From positions 3,100,001-3,164,000 of the forward strand of contig NZ_JBGCUS010000001.1 of assembly GCF_041415945.1 (NCBI RefSeq): a DNA stretch of 64,000 nucleotides. The letters run 5' to 3'. The notes under the pieces are model-generated. The model made no database searches, was not told the origin of the DNA, and saw only the letters and a program-made list of their open reading frames with translations. Within the stretch, counting starts at the first letter, position 1. Every line of letters begins with the position of its first letter. Source of the DNA: Ancylobacter sp. IITR112 (lineage in GTDB: Bacteria > Pseudomonadota > Alphaproteobacteria > Rhizobiales > Xanthobacteraceae). Below are positions 34,819-44,267 of this stretch, in pieces. A program made the position numbers and the translations under genes.

Positions 34819-35705
34819 CGTACAAGCTCACCGAACGAATGGCCCGCATGGGCTGCCAATTCGGGCACAAGCGACGTCTCGGTCATTCCGGGCTGCGTAT
34901 TGACCTCCAGACAGACAAGGCCGGTTTCATCCCCGGTCTGGTCGTCGTAGCGGAAATCCGTCCTGCTGATGCCCCGACAGCCGAGAGCGCGATGCGCCCT
35001 GACCGCTAACATCTGCGCCTTTTGGTAAATATTCGGTAAAATTCGGGCCGGCAGAATGTGGCGCGAACCGCCCGGAGCGTATTTTGCCTCGTAATCATAG
35101 AACTTTAGGTCGGACTGGATTTCGATAACGCCGAGCGCTTCGTCGCCCATGACGGCGCAGGTCAGCTCCAATCCGGGGATATAGCGCTCCGCGACGAGGT
35201 CCTCGCCGAATCCCCAGTCGGGGCGGTGAAGCTCCTGCGGCGGATGCTCCTGGTCCTCGCGTACGATGAACACGCCGACCGACGACCCCCCTGTATTGGG
35301 CTTGAGCACATAGGGGCGCGGCAGCACATGCTCGCGGGCCGCCTCGGCCCGGCTCACCATGCGCCCTTCCGGCACGGGAATGCCGTGCGCGGCCAGCACG
35401 ATCTTGGCCTGCCGCTTGTCCATGGCCAGCGCCGAGGCGAGCACCCCGGAATGGGTGTAGGGAATGCGCAGGATTTCCAGAATGCCCTGGATGGTGCCGT
35501 CCTCGCCCGGCCGGCCATGCAGCACATTAAGCGCCACATCGGGTTTGAGGGCTGTCAGCACCTGCGCGATGTCGCGCCCGACATCTACGCGGGTCACGCG
35601 GTAGCCAACGCTTTCCGCCGCCTTCGCGCAGGCTTCGCCCGACCAAAGCGACACCTGCCGCTCCGGCGACCAGCCGCCCATCAGGACGGCGACATGCTTG
35701 CCCAT
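34785..35705 (-). CDS. ddl: D-alanine--D-alanine ligase
   Basis: 306 residues from the ATG at 35705, preceded by GGAG at good spacing; the longer frame to 35774 overlaps murB. ATP-grasp fold with LMGGWSPERQVSLWSG (binding of the first D-Ala), LHGRPGEDGTIQG, KPNTGGSSVGVF and EVNTQPGMTETSLVPE (metal ligands and product loop). It makes the D-Ala-D-Ala dipeptide that MurF adds. Confidence 0.96.
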   Translation of the reverse strand: MGKHVAVLMGGWSPERQVSLWSGEACAKAAESVGYRVTRVDVGRDIAQVLTALKPDVALNVLHGRPGEDGTIQGILEILRIPYTHSGVLASALAMDKRQAKIVLAAHGIPVPEGRMVSRAEAAREHVLPRPYVLKPNTGGSSVGVFIVREDQEHPPQELHRPDWGFGEDLVAERYIPGLELTCAVMGDEALGVIEIQSDLKFYDYEAKYAPGGSRHILPARILPNIYQKAQMLAVRAHRALGCRGISRTDFRYDDQTGDETGLVCLEVNTQPGMTETSLVPELAAHAGHSFGELVRWMVEDASLDR

Positions 35706-35740
35706 GGTACTCTCCTCGACGGCCGCCAGGGCCGCATCGC

Positions 35741-36661
35741 TCAGACGGGAAGACCGATGCGCCTGATCTCCCATTCCAGCTCGATGCCGGAATGATCCTT
35801 CACGCGCTGGCGAACCTCTTCGCCGAGCCCCTCGATATCGGCGGCGGTCGCGCCGCCGGTGTTGATCAGGAAATTGCAGTGCAGCGTCGACATCTGCGCC
35901 CCACCCCGGGTCAGCCCTCGGCAGCCGGCCGCGTCGATCAACTGCCAGGCCTTCAGCCCCGGCGGGTTCTTGAAGGTCGAGCCGCCGGTCTTCTCGCGAA
36001 TCGGCTGCGACGCCTCGCGGGCTGCGGTGATTCGGTCCATCTCGGCGAGGATGGCGGCGGTCTCGCCTGGCCGCCCCTGGAACAGCGCCGAGGTGAAGAT
36101 CACATCCGCCGGTGCCTGCGAGTGGCGGTAGCTGAAGCCAAAATCGGCATTGGTGAACACCCGCACCCGGCCGGCCCGGTCGACGCCGCGCGCCTCGATC
36201 AGCACATCCGTCGTCTCGCCGCCATGGGCGCCCGCATTCATCCGCAGCGCGCCGCCAAGACCGCCGGGAATGCCGCGATAGAAGGCGAGCCCATCAATGC
36301 CCGCTTCCGCCGCCGCGCGGGCGAGCTTCACATCCGGCACCGCGGTCCCGGCCCGCAGCCGATAGCCATCCTCGACGACGATCTCGCCGAAGCCGCGCCC
36401 CAGCCGCACCACCACGCCCGGCACGCCGCCATCGCGCACGATCAGATTGGAGCCGAGGCCGATCACCGTGACCGGAATTTCGGCGGGCAGGCGGCCGAGG
36501 AAATAGGCGAGGTCGTCCTCGTCGGCCGGGGTGAACAGCACCTGCGCCGGCCCACCGACGCGGAACCAGGTAAGTTCGGCCAGCGACTGGCTGGCGATCA
36601 GCCGTCCGCGCAGCGCCGGCATCGCGGCGGAAAGCTCTGGCGTGAGGTCGGGGAAGCTCAT
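35741..36661 (-). CDS. murB: UDP-N-acetylenolpyruvoylglucosamine reductase
   Basis: 306 residues from the ATG at 36661, which overlaps the murC stop by ATGA. FAD-binding PCMH domain with [14 protein letters not shown] and [19 protein letters not shown]; catalytic Ser in GGSTFKNP; C-terminal [11 protein letters not shown] and [12 protein letters not shown]. It reduces the enolpyruvyl group to make UDP-MurNAc with NADPH. Confidence 0.96.
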   Translation of the reverse strand: MSFPDLTPELSAAMPALRGRLIASQSLAELTWFRVGGPAQVLFTPADEDDLAYFLGRLPAEIPVTVIGLGSNLIVRDGGVPGVVVRLGRGFGEIVVEDGYRLRAGTAVPDVKLARAAAEAGIDGLAFYRGIPGGLGGALRMNAGAHGGETTDVLIEARGVDRAGRVRVFTNADFGFSYRHSQAPADVIFTSALFQGRPGETAAILAEMDRITAAREASQPIREKTGGSTFKNPPGLKAWQLIDAAGCRGLTRGGAQMSTLHCNFLINTGGATAADIEGLGEEVRQRVKDHSGIELEWEIRRIGLPV

Positions 36662-38067
36662 CGCGCGGCCCCGGCCGCCAGTTGCTCCGGCAGCGCATAG
36701 GCCCATTGGGTGATGTTGCCAGCGCCGAGACAAACGACGTAGTCACCTGGCTTCATCAGCCCGTTCACCAGACCCGCAAGCGCCTCTGGCCCGCTCAGAG
36801 CCGTCACCGAGCGATGGCCGCGCGCGCGCAGCGCTTCGACCAGATGATCACGGTCGATGCCGGGGATCGGCGCTTCGCCAGCCGCATAGACATCGGCAAC
36901 GATCACATGATCGGCGTCGTTGAAGCAGGTGGCGAACTGGTCGAACAGCGACTGCAGCCTTGTGTAGCGGTGCGGCTGGACGACGGCGATCACCTGCCCC
37001 TCGGTGGAGGCGCGGGCGGCGCGCAGCACGGCGGCGATCTCCACGGGGTGATGGCCGTAATCGTCGAAGATGGTGACGCCGCCCACCTCGCCGGTGCGGG
37101 TGAAGCGCCGCTTCACCCCGCCGAAGCCGGCGAGCGCGCTGCGAATCTGCTCGTCACTTGCGCCGAGTTCATGCGCAACCGCGATGGCGGCGGTAGCGTT
37201 CAGCGCGTTGTGCTTGCCCGGCATCGGCAGCACGAGATCGCGCAGTTCGTGCACCACCGCGCCGCTGCGGTCGCGGAACAGCACGCCGAAGCGGCACATG
37301 CCGCCGCGCAGGTCGAGATCGACGAGGCGCACATCCGCCTGCGGGTTCTCGCCATAGGTGATGACGCGACGATCCTCGACATGGCCGACGAGGTCCTGCA
37401 CCACGGGATGATCGGTGCACATGACGGCGAAGCCATAGAAGGGCAGGTTGTCGATGAAGCTGCGGAACGCGGCCTGCACCGCCTCGAAGGTCTTGAAGTG
37501 GTCGAGATGCTCCGGGTCGATATTGGTGACGATGGCGACCTCGACCGGCAGCTTGAGGAAGGTGCCGTCACTCTCATCCGCCTCCACCACCATCCATTCG
37601 CCGTCACCGAGGCGGGCATTGGTGCCATATGCGTTGATGATGCCGCCATTGATGACGGTGGGATCGAAACCGCCGGCATCGAGCAGCGTGGCGACGAGGG
37701 ACGTGGTCGTGGTCTTGCCGTGGGTGCCGGCGATGGCGACGCAGCTCTTCAGCCGCATCAACTCGGCCAGCATTTCCGCCCGGCGCACCACCGGCAGGCG
37801 CTTGGCGCGGGCGGCGACGAGCTCGGGATTGTCGCGGCGGATTGCGGTGGAAACCACCAGCACCTCGGCACCGTCGATGTTCTCGGCCGCATGGCCGATC
37901 AGCACCTTGATGCCCTTTTCCGCGAGGCGCTTCACATTGGCGCTTTCAGCCACATCCGAGCCCTGCACGGTATAGCCGAGATTGTGCAGCACCTCGGCGA
38001 TGCCGCTCATGCCGATGCCGCCAATGCCGACGAAATGGATGGGGCCGAGAGACAGCGGGAGCTTCAT
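36658..38067 (-). CDS. murC: UDP-N-acetylmuramate--L-alanine ligase
   Basis: 469 residues, Mur ligase fold. [17 protein letters not shown] at 11-27 binds UDP; the P-loop GTHGKTTTT is at 114-122; [10 protein letters not shown] appears in the last domain. AAGGAA precedes the ATG. It adds the first amino acid, L-Ala, to UDP-MurNAc. It is separated from murG by 126 bases in which I see no promoter. Confidence 0.97.
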   Translation of the reverse strand: MKLPLSLGPIHFVGIGGIGMSGIAEVLHNLGYTVQGSDVAESANVKRLAEKGIKVLIGHAAENIDGAEVLVVSTAIRRDNPELVAARAKRLPVVRRAEMLAELMRLKSCVAIAGTHGKTTTTSLVATLLDAGGFDPTVINGGIINAYGTNARLGDGEWMVVEADESDGTFLKLPVEVAIVTNIDPEHLDHFKTFEAVQAAFRSFIDNLPFYGFAVMCTDHPVVQDLVGHVEDRRVITYGENPQADVRLVDLDLRGGMCRFGVLFRDRSGAVVHELRDLVLPMPGKHNALNATAAIAVAHELGASDEQIRSALAGFGGVKRRFTRTGEVGGVTIFDDYGHHPVEIAAVLRAARASTEGQVIAVVQPHRYTRLQSLFDQFATCFNDADHVIVADVYAAGEAPIPGIDRDHLVEALRARGHRSVTALSGPEALAGLVNGLMKPGDYVVCLGAGNITQWAYALPEQLAAGAAR

Positions 38068-38193
38068 GGAATGTTCCTTCCGCCCGCGCGCGCGGCGGGA
38101 ATGCTTTGCCGGCGCGCAGGAATAGACGAGCGTACCGCCCCCGTCACCGGGCCTTTGGTGGGGGTGGAGCGAGGGCGGAGGACGCGCGCCGGG

Positions 38194-39306
38194 CTAGACA
38201 TGGATCCTGCCGGTGGCGACGACCAGCGCCGCCAGTCGCTCGGCGGCGTCGGCGCGGCCCATGGCCCGGGCCATGCTCGCCATGGTCTCCAGCCGCCCGG
38301 TCTCGCCCGCGAGTCGGGTAATGAGGGCGGCGAAGCTCGCCGGGGTGAAATGGCTCTGCGGCATCACCACCGCCCCGCCGCCTGTGGCGAGTGCGGTGGC
38401 GTTGGCGAGTTGGTCCTGGTCGAGCGCGCCGGGTAGCGGCACGAGGATGGAGGGGCGGCCAATGACGGCGAGTTCCGCCACCGTCATCGCTCCCGAGCGC
38501 GAGATGACGAGATGCGCGCCGGCGATGCGGGCCGGCAGATCGGCGAAGAAGGGCGCGACCTCCGCCGCCACGCCGAGGCGGGCATAGGTGGCGCGCACCG
38601 CCTCCAGATCTTCCGGCCGCGCCTGCTGCACGAGGCGCAGCCGGGGGCGCAGCGACGGGTCGATCCGTTCGACACCCGCCGGCACCACCTCGCTCATCAC
38701 CCGCGCGCCCTGGCTGCCGCCGGTCACGAGGAGATTGATCGGGCCGTCCGCGGCGAGCGGGGCGAAGGGGATGTCAGCCGCCGCGATCACCGCCGGGCGC
38801 ACCGGATTGCCAGTGTGCTGCGCCTTGGCAGCAAGGGCGGGGATGCTGGCGCAGATGTCGGGGTAGCCGGAGGCGATGGCGGTGACGCGCGGGGCGAGCA
38901 GCTTATTCGCCCGCCCCATCACTGCGTTCGCCTCATGGATCAGGGTGGGGAAACCGGCATAGTGCGCGGCGAGAATCGGCGGCACGGTGGGATAGCCGCC
39001 AAAGCCGACGACGACGGCGGGCTTGAGCGCCCGCATCAGCCGGAAGCCCTTCACAAAGCCCAGCCCGAGCGTGAGCGCGGTACGCGCCAGCGCCACCGGC
39101 GAGCGCCCGCGCACCGTCTCGGCCGGCAGGACGTGCAGCCGCCGCGCCGGGAAATGACCGGCATAGCGGGCGGCTCGCGAATCAGTGACGAGATCGACCT
39201 CGATCCCGCGCGCGGACAGCACGCCCGCCAGCGCTTCGGCCGGGAACAGGTGGCCGCCGGTGCCGCCGGCGGCGAGCAGGACGAGCGGAGGGGAAACCTG
39301 CGTCAT
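38194..39306 (-). CDS. murG: Undecaprenyl-PP-MurNAc-pentapeptide GlcNAc transferase
   Basis: 370 residues from the ATG at 39306; a GTG at 39318 would overlap the ftsW stop by GTGA and is equally reasonable. GT28 fold: AAGGTGGHLFPAEALA is the N-terminal glycine loop, EANAVMGRANKLL follows, and the C-terminal domain has VTGGSQGARVMSEVV and ISRSGAMTVAELAVIGRPSI plus PLPGALDQDQLANA for UDP-GlcNAc. It converts lipid I to lipid II on the inner face of the membrane. Confidence 0.96.
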   Translation of the reverse strand: MTQVSPPLVLLAAGGTGGHLFPAEALAGVLSARGIEVDLVTDSRAARYAGHFPARRLHVLPAETVRGRSPVALARTALTLGLGFVKGFRLMRALKPAVVVGFGGYPTVPPILAAHYAGFPTLIHEANAVMGRANKLLAPRVTAIASGYPDICASIPALAAKAQHTGNPVRPAVIAAADIPFAPLAADGPINLLVTGGSQGARVMSEVVPAGVERIDPSLRPRLRLVQQARPEDLEAVRATYARLGVAAEVAPFFADLPARIAGAHLVISRSGAMTVAELAVIGRPSILVPLPGALDQDQLANATALATGGGAVVMPQSHFTPASFAALITRLAGETGRLETMASMARAMGRADAAERLAALVVATGRIHV

Positions 39307-39314
39307 GTCGCGTC

Positions 39315-40487
39315 TCACGCCGGGCGCGGCAGCGGCGCGCCGAGACGGGTGCCGAGCCTCTCCAGCTCCGCCAGCGTCGCGGTGCGCGGGCGTCGCCGTG
39401 TCAAAGCCAGCAGCATGCCCATGCCATAGGCCAGCGACAGCAGCGAGGAGCCGCCATAGGAGACGAAGGGCAGCGTCATGCCCTTGGCCGGCATCATGTG
39501 CAGGTTCACCATCATGTTGATGCAGGACTGCAGCCCGAACAGCATGGCAAGGCCCGCCGTGGCGAAGCGCACGAAGGGATCCTCATCGTTCAGCGCCCGC
39601 GAGAGCGCGCGCAGCACGATGAAGGCGAACAGGCCGGCGATGATAAGGCACAGCACGGCGCCGAATTCCTCACCGGCGACCGCGAAGATGAAATCGGTGT
39701 GCCCATCCGGCAGCACTTTCTTGAAGCTGCCTTCGCCGGGCCCCTGCCCCAGCCAGCCGCCATTGAGAAAGGAGTTGATGGCGAGGTCGATCTGGTAGGT
39801 GTCGCCGGAATCCGGGTTCACGAAGCGGTCGATGCGCTGGGTGACGTGCGGCACCGTCTTATAGGCGAGGAACAGGCCCGCCGCGCCGATGCCGCCGAGG
39901 CCCACCACCCAGATGATGCGCAGCCCGGCCAGGAAGAACAGGCTGCCCCACACCAGCGAAACCAGCATGGTCTGGCCGAAATCCGGCTGCATCACCAGCG
40001 GCGTCACCACCATGCCGAGCAGGCCGATGGCGAGAAACTGGCCTGGCATTTCCGGCCGGCGCACGCTTTCCGAGAACAGCCAGGCGGCGATGATGACGAA
40101 GCTGGGCTTGAGGAATTCGGACGGCTGCACCGTGATGCTGGCGATGTTGAGCCAGCGCCGGGCGCCCTTCACCTCCGGCCCGATCACCAGGGTGGCGCAG
40201 ACGAGGGCGAGAAAGAACAGGAACAGCACCAGCGCGATGCGGCGGATGTTGCGCGGTGAGAGGAACGAGGTGGCGAGCAGGATGATGAGCGCCGGCACCA
40301 GGAACATCACCTGCCGGTTAACGAAGTGAAACGGGTCGGGGATGCCGATCCGCGCCGCCACCGGCGGGCTCGCCGCCAGCGCCAGCACGATGCCGATGAT
40401 CATCAAGGCGGCGAGAGCGCCGAGCAGCAGCCGGTCAATGGTCCACCACCACTCGCCAACCACCGTCCTTTCGGCACGCGATATCAT
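39315..40487 (-). CDS. ftsW: SEDS glycosyltransferase FtsW
   Basis: 390 residues, ten membrane segments. Family landmarks: GARRWLNIASITVQPSEFLKP, LVMQPDFGQTMLV, the large periplasmic loop GQGPGEGSFKKVLPDGHTDFIFAVAGEEFG, and LPFVSYGGSSLLS. FtsW polymerises lipid II into septal glycan with FtsI. The start is ATG 40487; a GTG 9 bases upstream is possible. Confidence 0.97.
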   Translation of the reverse strand: MISRAERTVVGEWWWTIDRLLLGALAALMIIGIVLALAASPPVAARIGIPDPFHFVNRQVMFLVPALIILLATSFLSPRNIRRIALVLFLFFLALVCATLVIGPEVKGARRWLNIASITVQPSEFLKPSFVIIAAWLFSESVRRPEMPGQFLAIGLLGMVVTPLVMQPDFGQTMLVSLVWGSLFFLAGLRIIWVVGLGGIGAAGLFLAYKTVPHVTQRIDRFVNPDSGDTYQIDLAINSFLNGGWLGQGPGEGSFKKVLPDGHTDFIFAVAGEEFGAVLCLIIAGLFAFIVLRALSRALNDEDPFVRFATAGLAMLFGLQSCINMMVNLHMMPAKGMTLPFVSYGGSSLLSLAYGMGMLLALTRRRPRTATLAELERLGTRLGAPLPRPA

Positions 40488-40531
40488 ATACGCCACTCCG
40501 GAAAACGCATTGCCAGAGTATGGGACGGTTA

Positions 40532-40560
40532 AGGTTGACGCCGGCTTAATGCCGGCATCG
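40532..40560. other. GCCGGC-TTAAT-GCCGGC hairpin between murD and ftsW
   Basis: Within the 75-base gap, GCCGGC at 40540-40545 and 40551-40556 can pair around a 5-base loop. There is no T-run, so it is more likely an mRNA structure than a terminator. Confidence 0.3.
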
Positions 40561-40562
40561 CC

Positions 40563-41948
40563 TCATGCCGCCGGCAGGGCGTTGACGAGCGCGCGGAAGG
40601 CATCGCCGCGCACCTCGAAATTGCGGTACTGGTCGAAGCTGGCGCAGGCGGGCGAGAGCAGCACGACGGGATGAGCAAGTCCCGAAGCCGCCGCGTCCGC
40701 CGCCGCCCGCGCCACCGCCACATCGAGCGTGCCACACAGCTCGAACGGTATCTCATTACCCAGCGTCGCGGCGAATTCCGGCGCGGCGACGCCGATGAGA
40801 TAGGCCTTGCGCACCCGCGGAAAGAACGGCCGCAGCGGCTCGATGCCGCCATCCTTCGGCTTGCCGCCGGCGATCCAGAAAATGCCCTCGAAGGAGGTGA
40901 GCGCACGTTCCGCCGCATCGGCATTGGTTGCCTTGGAATCATTGACGAACAGCACCTTGCCGAGGGTGCGCACCTGTTCCATGCGGTGGGCGAGGCCGGG
41001 GAAGCTCGCCATGCCGGTGGCGATCACCTCCGGCGCCAGACCGAGGGCACGGGCGGCGGCGAAGGCGGCGGCGGCGTTCTGCGCATTATGCGCCCCGCGC
41101 AGCGAGCCTATGCCGGCCAGCGACAGGGTGAAGGACCGCACCCCATTCTCCGCCACGACGAGATCGGAACCATCGAGGAATATGCCGGTTTGTAGCGGCC
41201 CGCGCACCGAAACCCGCACGACATTCGTGCCCGCCGCTTCCGCCCGGTCGGCGATGGCGGACGACCAGTCGTCATCGACCCCGACCACCGCCGTGCCGCC
41301 CGCTTCCACACCGACGATGAGGCGTTCCTTGACCTCGGCATAGTGCTCCATCGTGCCGTGCCGGTCGATATGGTCAGGCGACAGGTTGAGCAGGATGCCG
41401 ACGGCCGGGTCGAGAGTCGGGGCGAGGTCGATCTGGTAGGAGGAGCATTCGATCACATAGGCGCGCCGCCCCTTCGGCGGCTCCAGCCCGAGAATGGCCG
41501 GGCCGAAATTGCCGCCGATCTGCACGTCGCGCCCACCGACCTTGAGCAGATGGGCGAGCAGCGCCGTGGTGGTCGACTTGCCATTGGTGCCGGTGATCGC
41601 GGCAAAGGCCGGCCGGCCGGCGGCGCGGCGCTCGCGGCAGAACAATTCGATATCGCCGATGATCTCAACGCCGGCGGCCTGCGCCTTCTTCACCGTCCAG
41701 TGCGGTTCGGGATGGGTGAACGGCACGCCCGGCGCCAGCACCAGCGCGGCGAAGTCCGCCCAGTCGGCCTCGGCGAGATCGCCGGTCGGAATGCCATCGG
41801 CCGCCGCCTTCGCCACCGAGGCGGGCGAATCGTCCCACGCGATGACCCGCGCCCCACCGGCGCGCAGTGCCCGGGCGGTGGCGAGGCCCGAGCCGCCGAG
41901 CCCGAACAGGGCGACGGAACGGTCCTTCAGCGTGGAGACGGGGATCAT
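40563..41948 (-). CDS. murD: UDP-N-acetylmuramoylalanine--D-glutamate ligase
   Basis: 461 residues from the ATG at 41948 (GAGG 8 bases upstream). An N-terminal Rossmann-like domain ([18 protein letters not shown]) binds UDP, and the P-loop GTNGKSTTT is at 120-128. [20 protein letters not shown] and [17 protein letters not shown] are typical of the family. It adds D-Glu. It is the first gene after the point where the cluster is broken by the plus-strand hydrolase gene. Confidence 0.96.
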   Translation of the reverse strand: MIPVSTLKDRSVALFGLGGSGLATARALRAGGARVIAWDDSPASVAKAAADGIPTGDLAEADWADFAALVLAPGVPFTHPEPHWTVKKAQAAGVEIIGDIELFCRERRAAGRPAFAAITGTNGKSTTTALLAHLLKVGGRDVQIGGNFGPAILGLEPPKGRRAYVIECSSYQIDLAPTLDPAVGILLNLSPDHIDRHGTMEHYAEVKERLIVGVEAGGTAVVGVDDDWSSAIADRAEAAGTNVVRVSVRGPLQTGIFLDGSDLVVAENGVRSFTLSLAGIGSLRGAHNAQNAAAAFAAARALGLAPEVIATGMASFPGLAHRMEQVRTLGKVLFVNDSKATNADAAERALTSFEGIFWIAGGKPKDGGIEPLRPFFPRVRKAYLIGVAAPEFAATLGNEIPFELCGTLDVAVARAAADAAASGLAHPVVLLSPACASFDQYRNFEVRGDAFRALVNALPAA

Positions 41949-42086
41949 GGAAGCAACCTCGACAAAGGGCCGCCGGGAGAGGAGCGGCACGGGCGCCTCT
42001 GGCTAGCGCATTTCGCAGGGCGATGAAATGATCGGTGGCTCGCGCGCGTCGATGACGGCCCCCTCCCCCCAGCCTGAGAGCCTGCC

Positions 42087-42986
42087 ATGCCCGCCCCCGC
42101 TTTGCTTCCCCTCGCTTCGACCATGCGCGTGTTGCGGCCGCATCCCAACATCTACGCCTTCTATGACGGTCGGATCGACGGCGCGCGGGCGCATTCCGCA
42201 GCGCCGAACTGGCTCGACGACGGCGCCTATGCGCTCGGCGTCTGCGTCTATGCGGTGGTGGATGGGCATGAGGCCCTGCTCTACGACACCCACATCTCCA
42301 TTCCCCACGCGCAGATGATGCGCCGGACGCTGGAGGAGGCGGGCGTCACCTCCTTCCGCGTGGTGCTGAGCCATTGGCATGACGACCATGTCGCCGGCAA
42401 TGCGGTCTTCGCCACGGACGAGATCATCGCGCTCGACCGCACGGAGCGGACGCTTGCCGCCAACCGGGTGGCGCTGGAGAATGGCGATCCGCCGATCTTC
42501 CCGTTGGTCATGCCGAACAAAATCATCACCGGCCCGACCGAACTCACTGTCGGCCGGCTCACGGTGAAGCTGGAGCCGGCGGAGATTCACAGCCATGACG
42601 GGCTGATCCTGCTGCTGCCGCAACTCGGGGTGATGCTGGCCGGCGACACGCTGGAAGAGCCGATCACCTATGTCGCCGAACCGGAGCGCCTGCCGGTGCA
42701 TCTTGAGGAGCTCAAGCGCATCCGGCAGTGGGGCTATGCCCGCATCCTGCCCAATCACGGCGCGCCTGACGTGATCGCCGCCGGCGGCTACGGCCCCGAA
42801 CTGATCGACGCCACGCTGCGCTATGTCAGCAAGCTGCTGCACACGCGCATCGACATGGCCCTGGCCGACCAGGACCTTTCCACCTTCATCGCCGGCGATC
42901 TCGCCGCAGGGACGCTGGCCTATTTCGCCCCCTATGAGGCGGTACACGCCGCCAATGTGAAGAAAATGCTGGCGCTGCCGGGGTGA
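42087..42986 (+). CDS. Metallo-beta-lactamase fold hydrolase
   Basis: 299 residues without a signal peptide. The metal motif is intact (LSHWHDDHVAGN), with later ligands IHSHDG, MLAGDTLEEP and LPNHGAP. It belongs to the wide MBL-fold group (thioesterases, lactonases, glyoxalases and others); nothing fixes the substrate. It is the only gene on the plus strand inside the otherwise continuous minus-strand division cluster, placed between murD and mraY and divergent from murD (138 bases between starts). Confidence 0.85.
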   Translation: MPAPALLPLASTMRVLRPHPNIYAFYDGRIDGARAHSAAPNWLDDGAYALGVCVYAVVDGHEALLYDTHISIPHAQMMRRTLEEAGVTSFRVVLSHWHDDHVAGNAVFATDEIIALDRTERTLAANRVALENGDPPIFPLVMPNKIITGPTELTVGRLTVKLEPAEIHSHDGLILLLPQLGVMLAGDTLEEPITYVAEPERLPVHLEELKRIRQWGYARILPNHGAPDVIAAGGYGPELIDATLRYVSKLLHTRIDMALADQDLSTFIAGDLAAGTLAYFAPYEAVHAANVKKMLALPG

Positions 42987-42995
42987 GGATCTGAA

Positions 42996-43094
42996 GACCC
43001 GTCATCCCGGACGGCCGCAGGCCGATCCGGGATCGCGTACCATGCACGGATGACGATCCCGGTTCTCGCTGCGCTCGGCCGGGACGACAGAAAA
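42996..43094. repeat. Palindromic intergenic repeat between MBL gene and mraY
   Basis: Two nested dyads. GTCATCCCGGA...TCCGGGATCGC spans about 43001-43037, and GATCCCGG...CCGGGACGAC spans about 43055-43090. The same GTCATCCCGGA / TCCGGGATCGC arms occur inside the pnt operon gap (57921-57960), which marks a dispersed family. It sits between two convergent genes and may act as a transcription terminator. Confidence 0.6.
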
Positions 43095-43095
43095 C

Positions 43096-44181
43096 TCACC
43101 GCAGCTTCAGCGTCGAGAGACCGATCAGCGCCAGCACCACCGCGATGATCCAGAAGCGGATGACGATCTGCGGCTCGGTCCAACCCTTCTGCTCGAAATG
43201 GTGGTGGATCGGCGCCATCTTGAACACGCGCTTGCCGGTGAGCTTGAACGAGGCGACCTGCACGATCACCGAGACCGCCTCCAGCACGAACAGCCCGCCG
43301 ATCACCGCCAGCACGATCTCGTGCTTGGTGGCGACCGCGATGGTGCCGAGCAGGCCACCCAGCGCCAGCGAACCGGTATCGCCCATGAAAATCTGCGCTG
43401 GCGGCGCATTGAACCAGAGAAAGCCGATGCCGGCGCCGATGATCGCCCCGCAGATCACCGCAAGTTCGCCGACCCCGGCGACATAGTGGATCTGCAGATA
43501 ATCCGCGAACAGCACGTTGCCGGAGAGGTAGGAGATCATGCCGAAGCTGGCCGCCGCCACCATGACGGGCACGATGGCGAGGCCGTCGAGGCCGTCGGTC
43601 AGGTTCACCGCATTGCCGGCGCCGACGATGACGAAGGCGCCGAGGATGACAAAGAACCAGCCGAGATCGAGCAGCAGGTCCTTGAAGAAGGGGAAGGCGA
43701 GCGAAGAGGAGAGCGGCTCGCGCCCGACATGCATGATGACCACCGCGGCGGTGCCGGCGATCAGCGCCTCGATGGCGAGGCGCGACTTGCCCGACAGGCC
43801 GTTATGGGTCTGCTTGGTCACTTTCAGATAGTCGTCATAGAAGCCGATCAGCCCGAAGCCGGTGGTGACGAACAGCACCACCCAGACATAGGGGTTGGAC
43901 AGGTTTCCCCATAGCAGCGTCGCGACCATGAGCCCCGAAAAGATCATGAGCCCGCCCATGGTGGGGGTGCCCTTCTTGGTCAGGAGGTGCGATTGCGGCC
44001 CATCGGTGCGGATCGGCTGGCCCTTGCCCTGTTTCAGCCGCAGCATGGCAATGATCGCCGGGCCGAACATGAAGACGAACAGCAGCGCGGTGATGATCGC
44101 CCCACCGGTGCGGAAGGTAATGTAGCGGAAGACGTTAACCGCCGGGACGCTTCCCTGGAATTCGGCGAGCCATTGCAGCAT
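43096..44181 (-). CDS. mraY: Phospho-N-acetylmuramoyl-pentapeptide transferase
   Basis: 361 residues, ten membrane helices. [10 protein letters not shown] and [13 protein letters not shown] carry the catalytic Asp pair, [13 protein letters not shown] binds magnesium, [12 protein letters not shown] is the GDTG loop and [13 protein letters not shown] is the histidine motif. It makes lipid I by joining UDP-MurNAc-pentapeptide to undecaprenyl phosphate. Confidence 0.98.
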   Translation of the reverse strand: MLQWLAEFQGSVPAVNVFRYITFRTGGAIITALLFVFMFGPAIIAMLRLKQGKGQPIRTDGPQSHLLTKKGTPTMGGLMIFSGLMVATLLWGNLSNPYVWVVLFVTTGFGLIGFYDDYLKVTKQTHNGLSGKSRLAIEALIAGTAAVVIMHVGREPLSSSLAFPFFKDLLLDLGWFFVILGAFVIVGAGNAVNLTDGLDGLAIVPVMVAAASFGMISYLSGNVLFADYLQIHYVAGVGELAVICGAIIGAGIGFLWFNAPPAQIFMGDTGSLALGGLLGTIAVATKHEIVLAVIGGLFVLEAVSVIVQVASFKLTGKRVFKMAPIHHHFEQKGWTEPQIVIRFWIIAVVLALIGLSTLKLR

Positions 44182-44267
44182 GGAAGATCAACCTTCAGAG
44201 GGGCAGGCCGGCAGGCCGCGCCGGGCAATCGGAGATGCCCGGAATCGGGAAAAGTGACCGGCGCGGC

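Noticed and set aside
35024..35046. AT-rich near-repeat GGTAAATATTC / GGTAAAATTC, possible regulator site
   Set aside because: It lies within ddl coding sequence (reverse strand, residues RILPNIYQK) and the protein is intact there; most likely codon-level chance.
40529..40549. TTAA pair between murD and ftsW as a CtrA site
   Set aside because: Again a 13-base spacing; the second TTAA is the loop of a GCCGGC hairpin.
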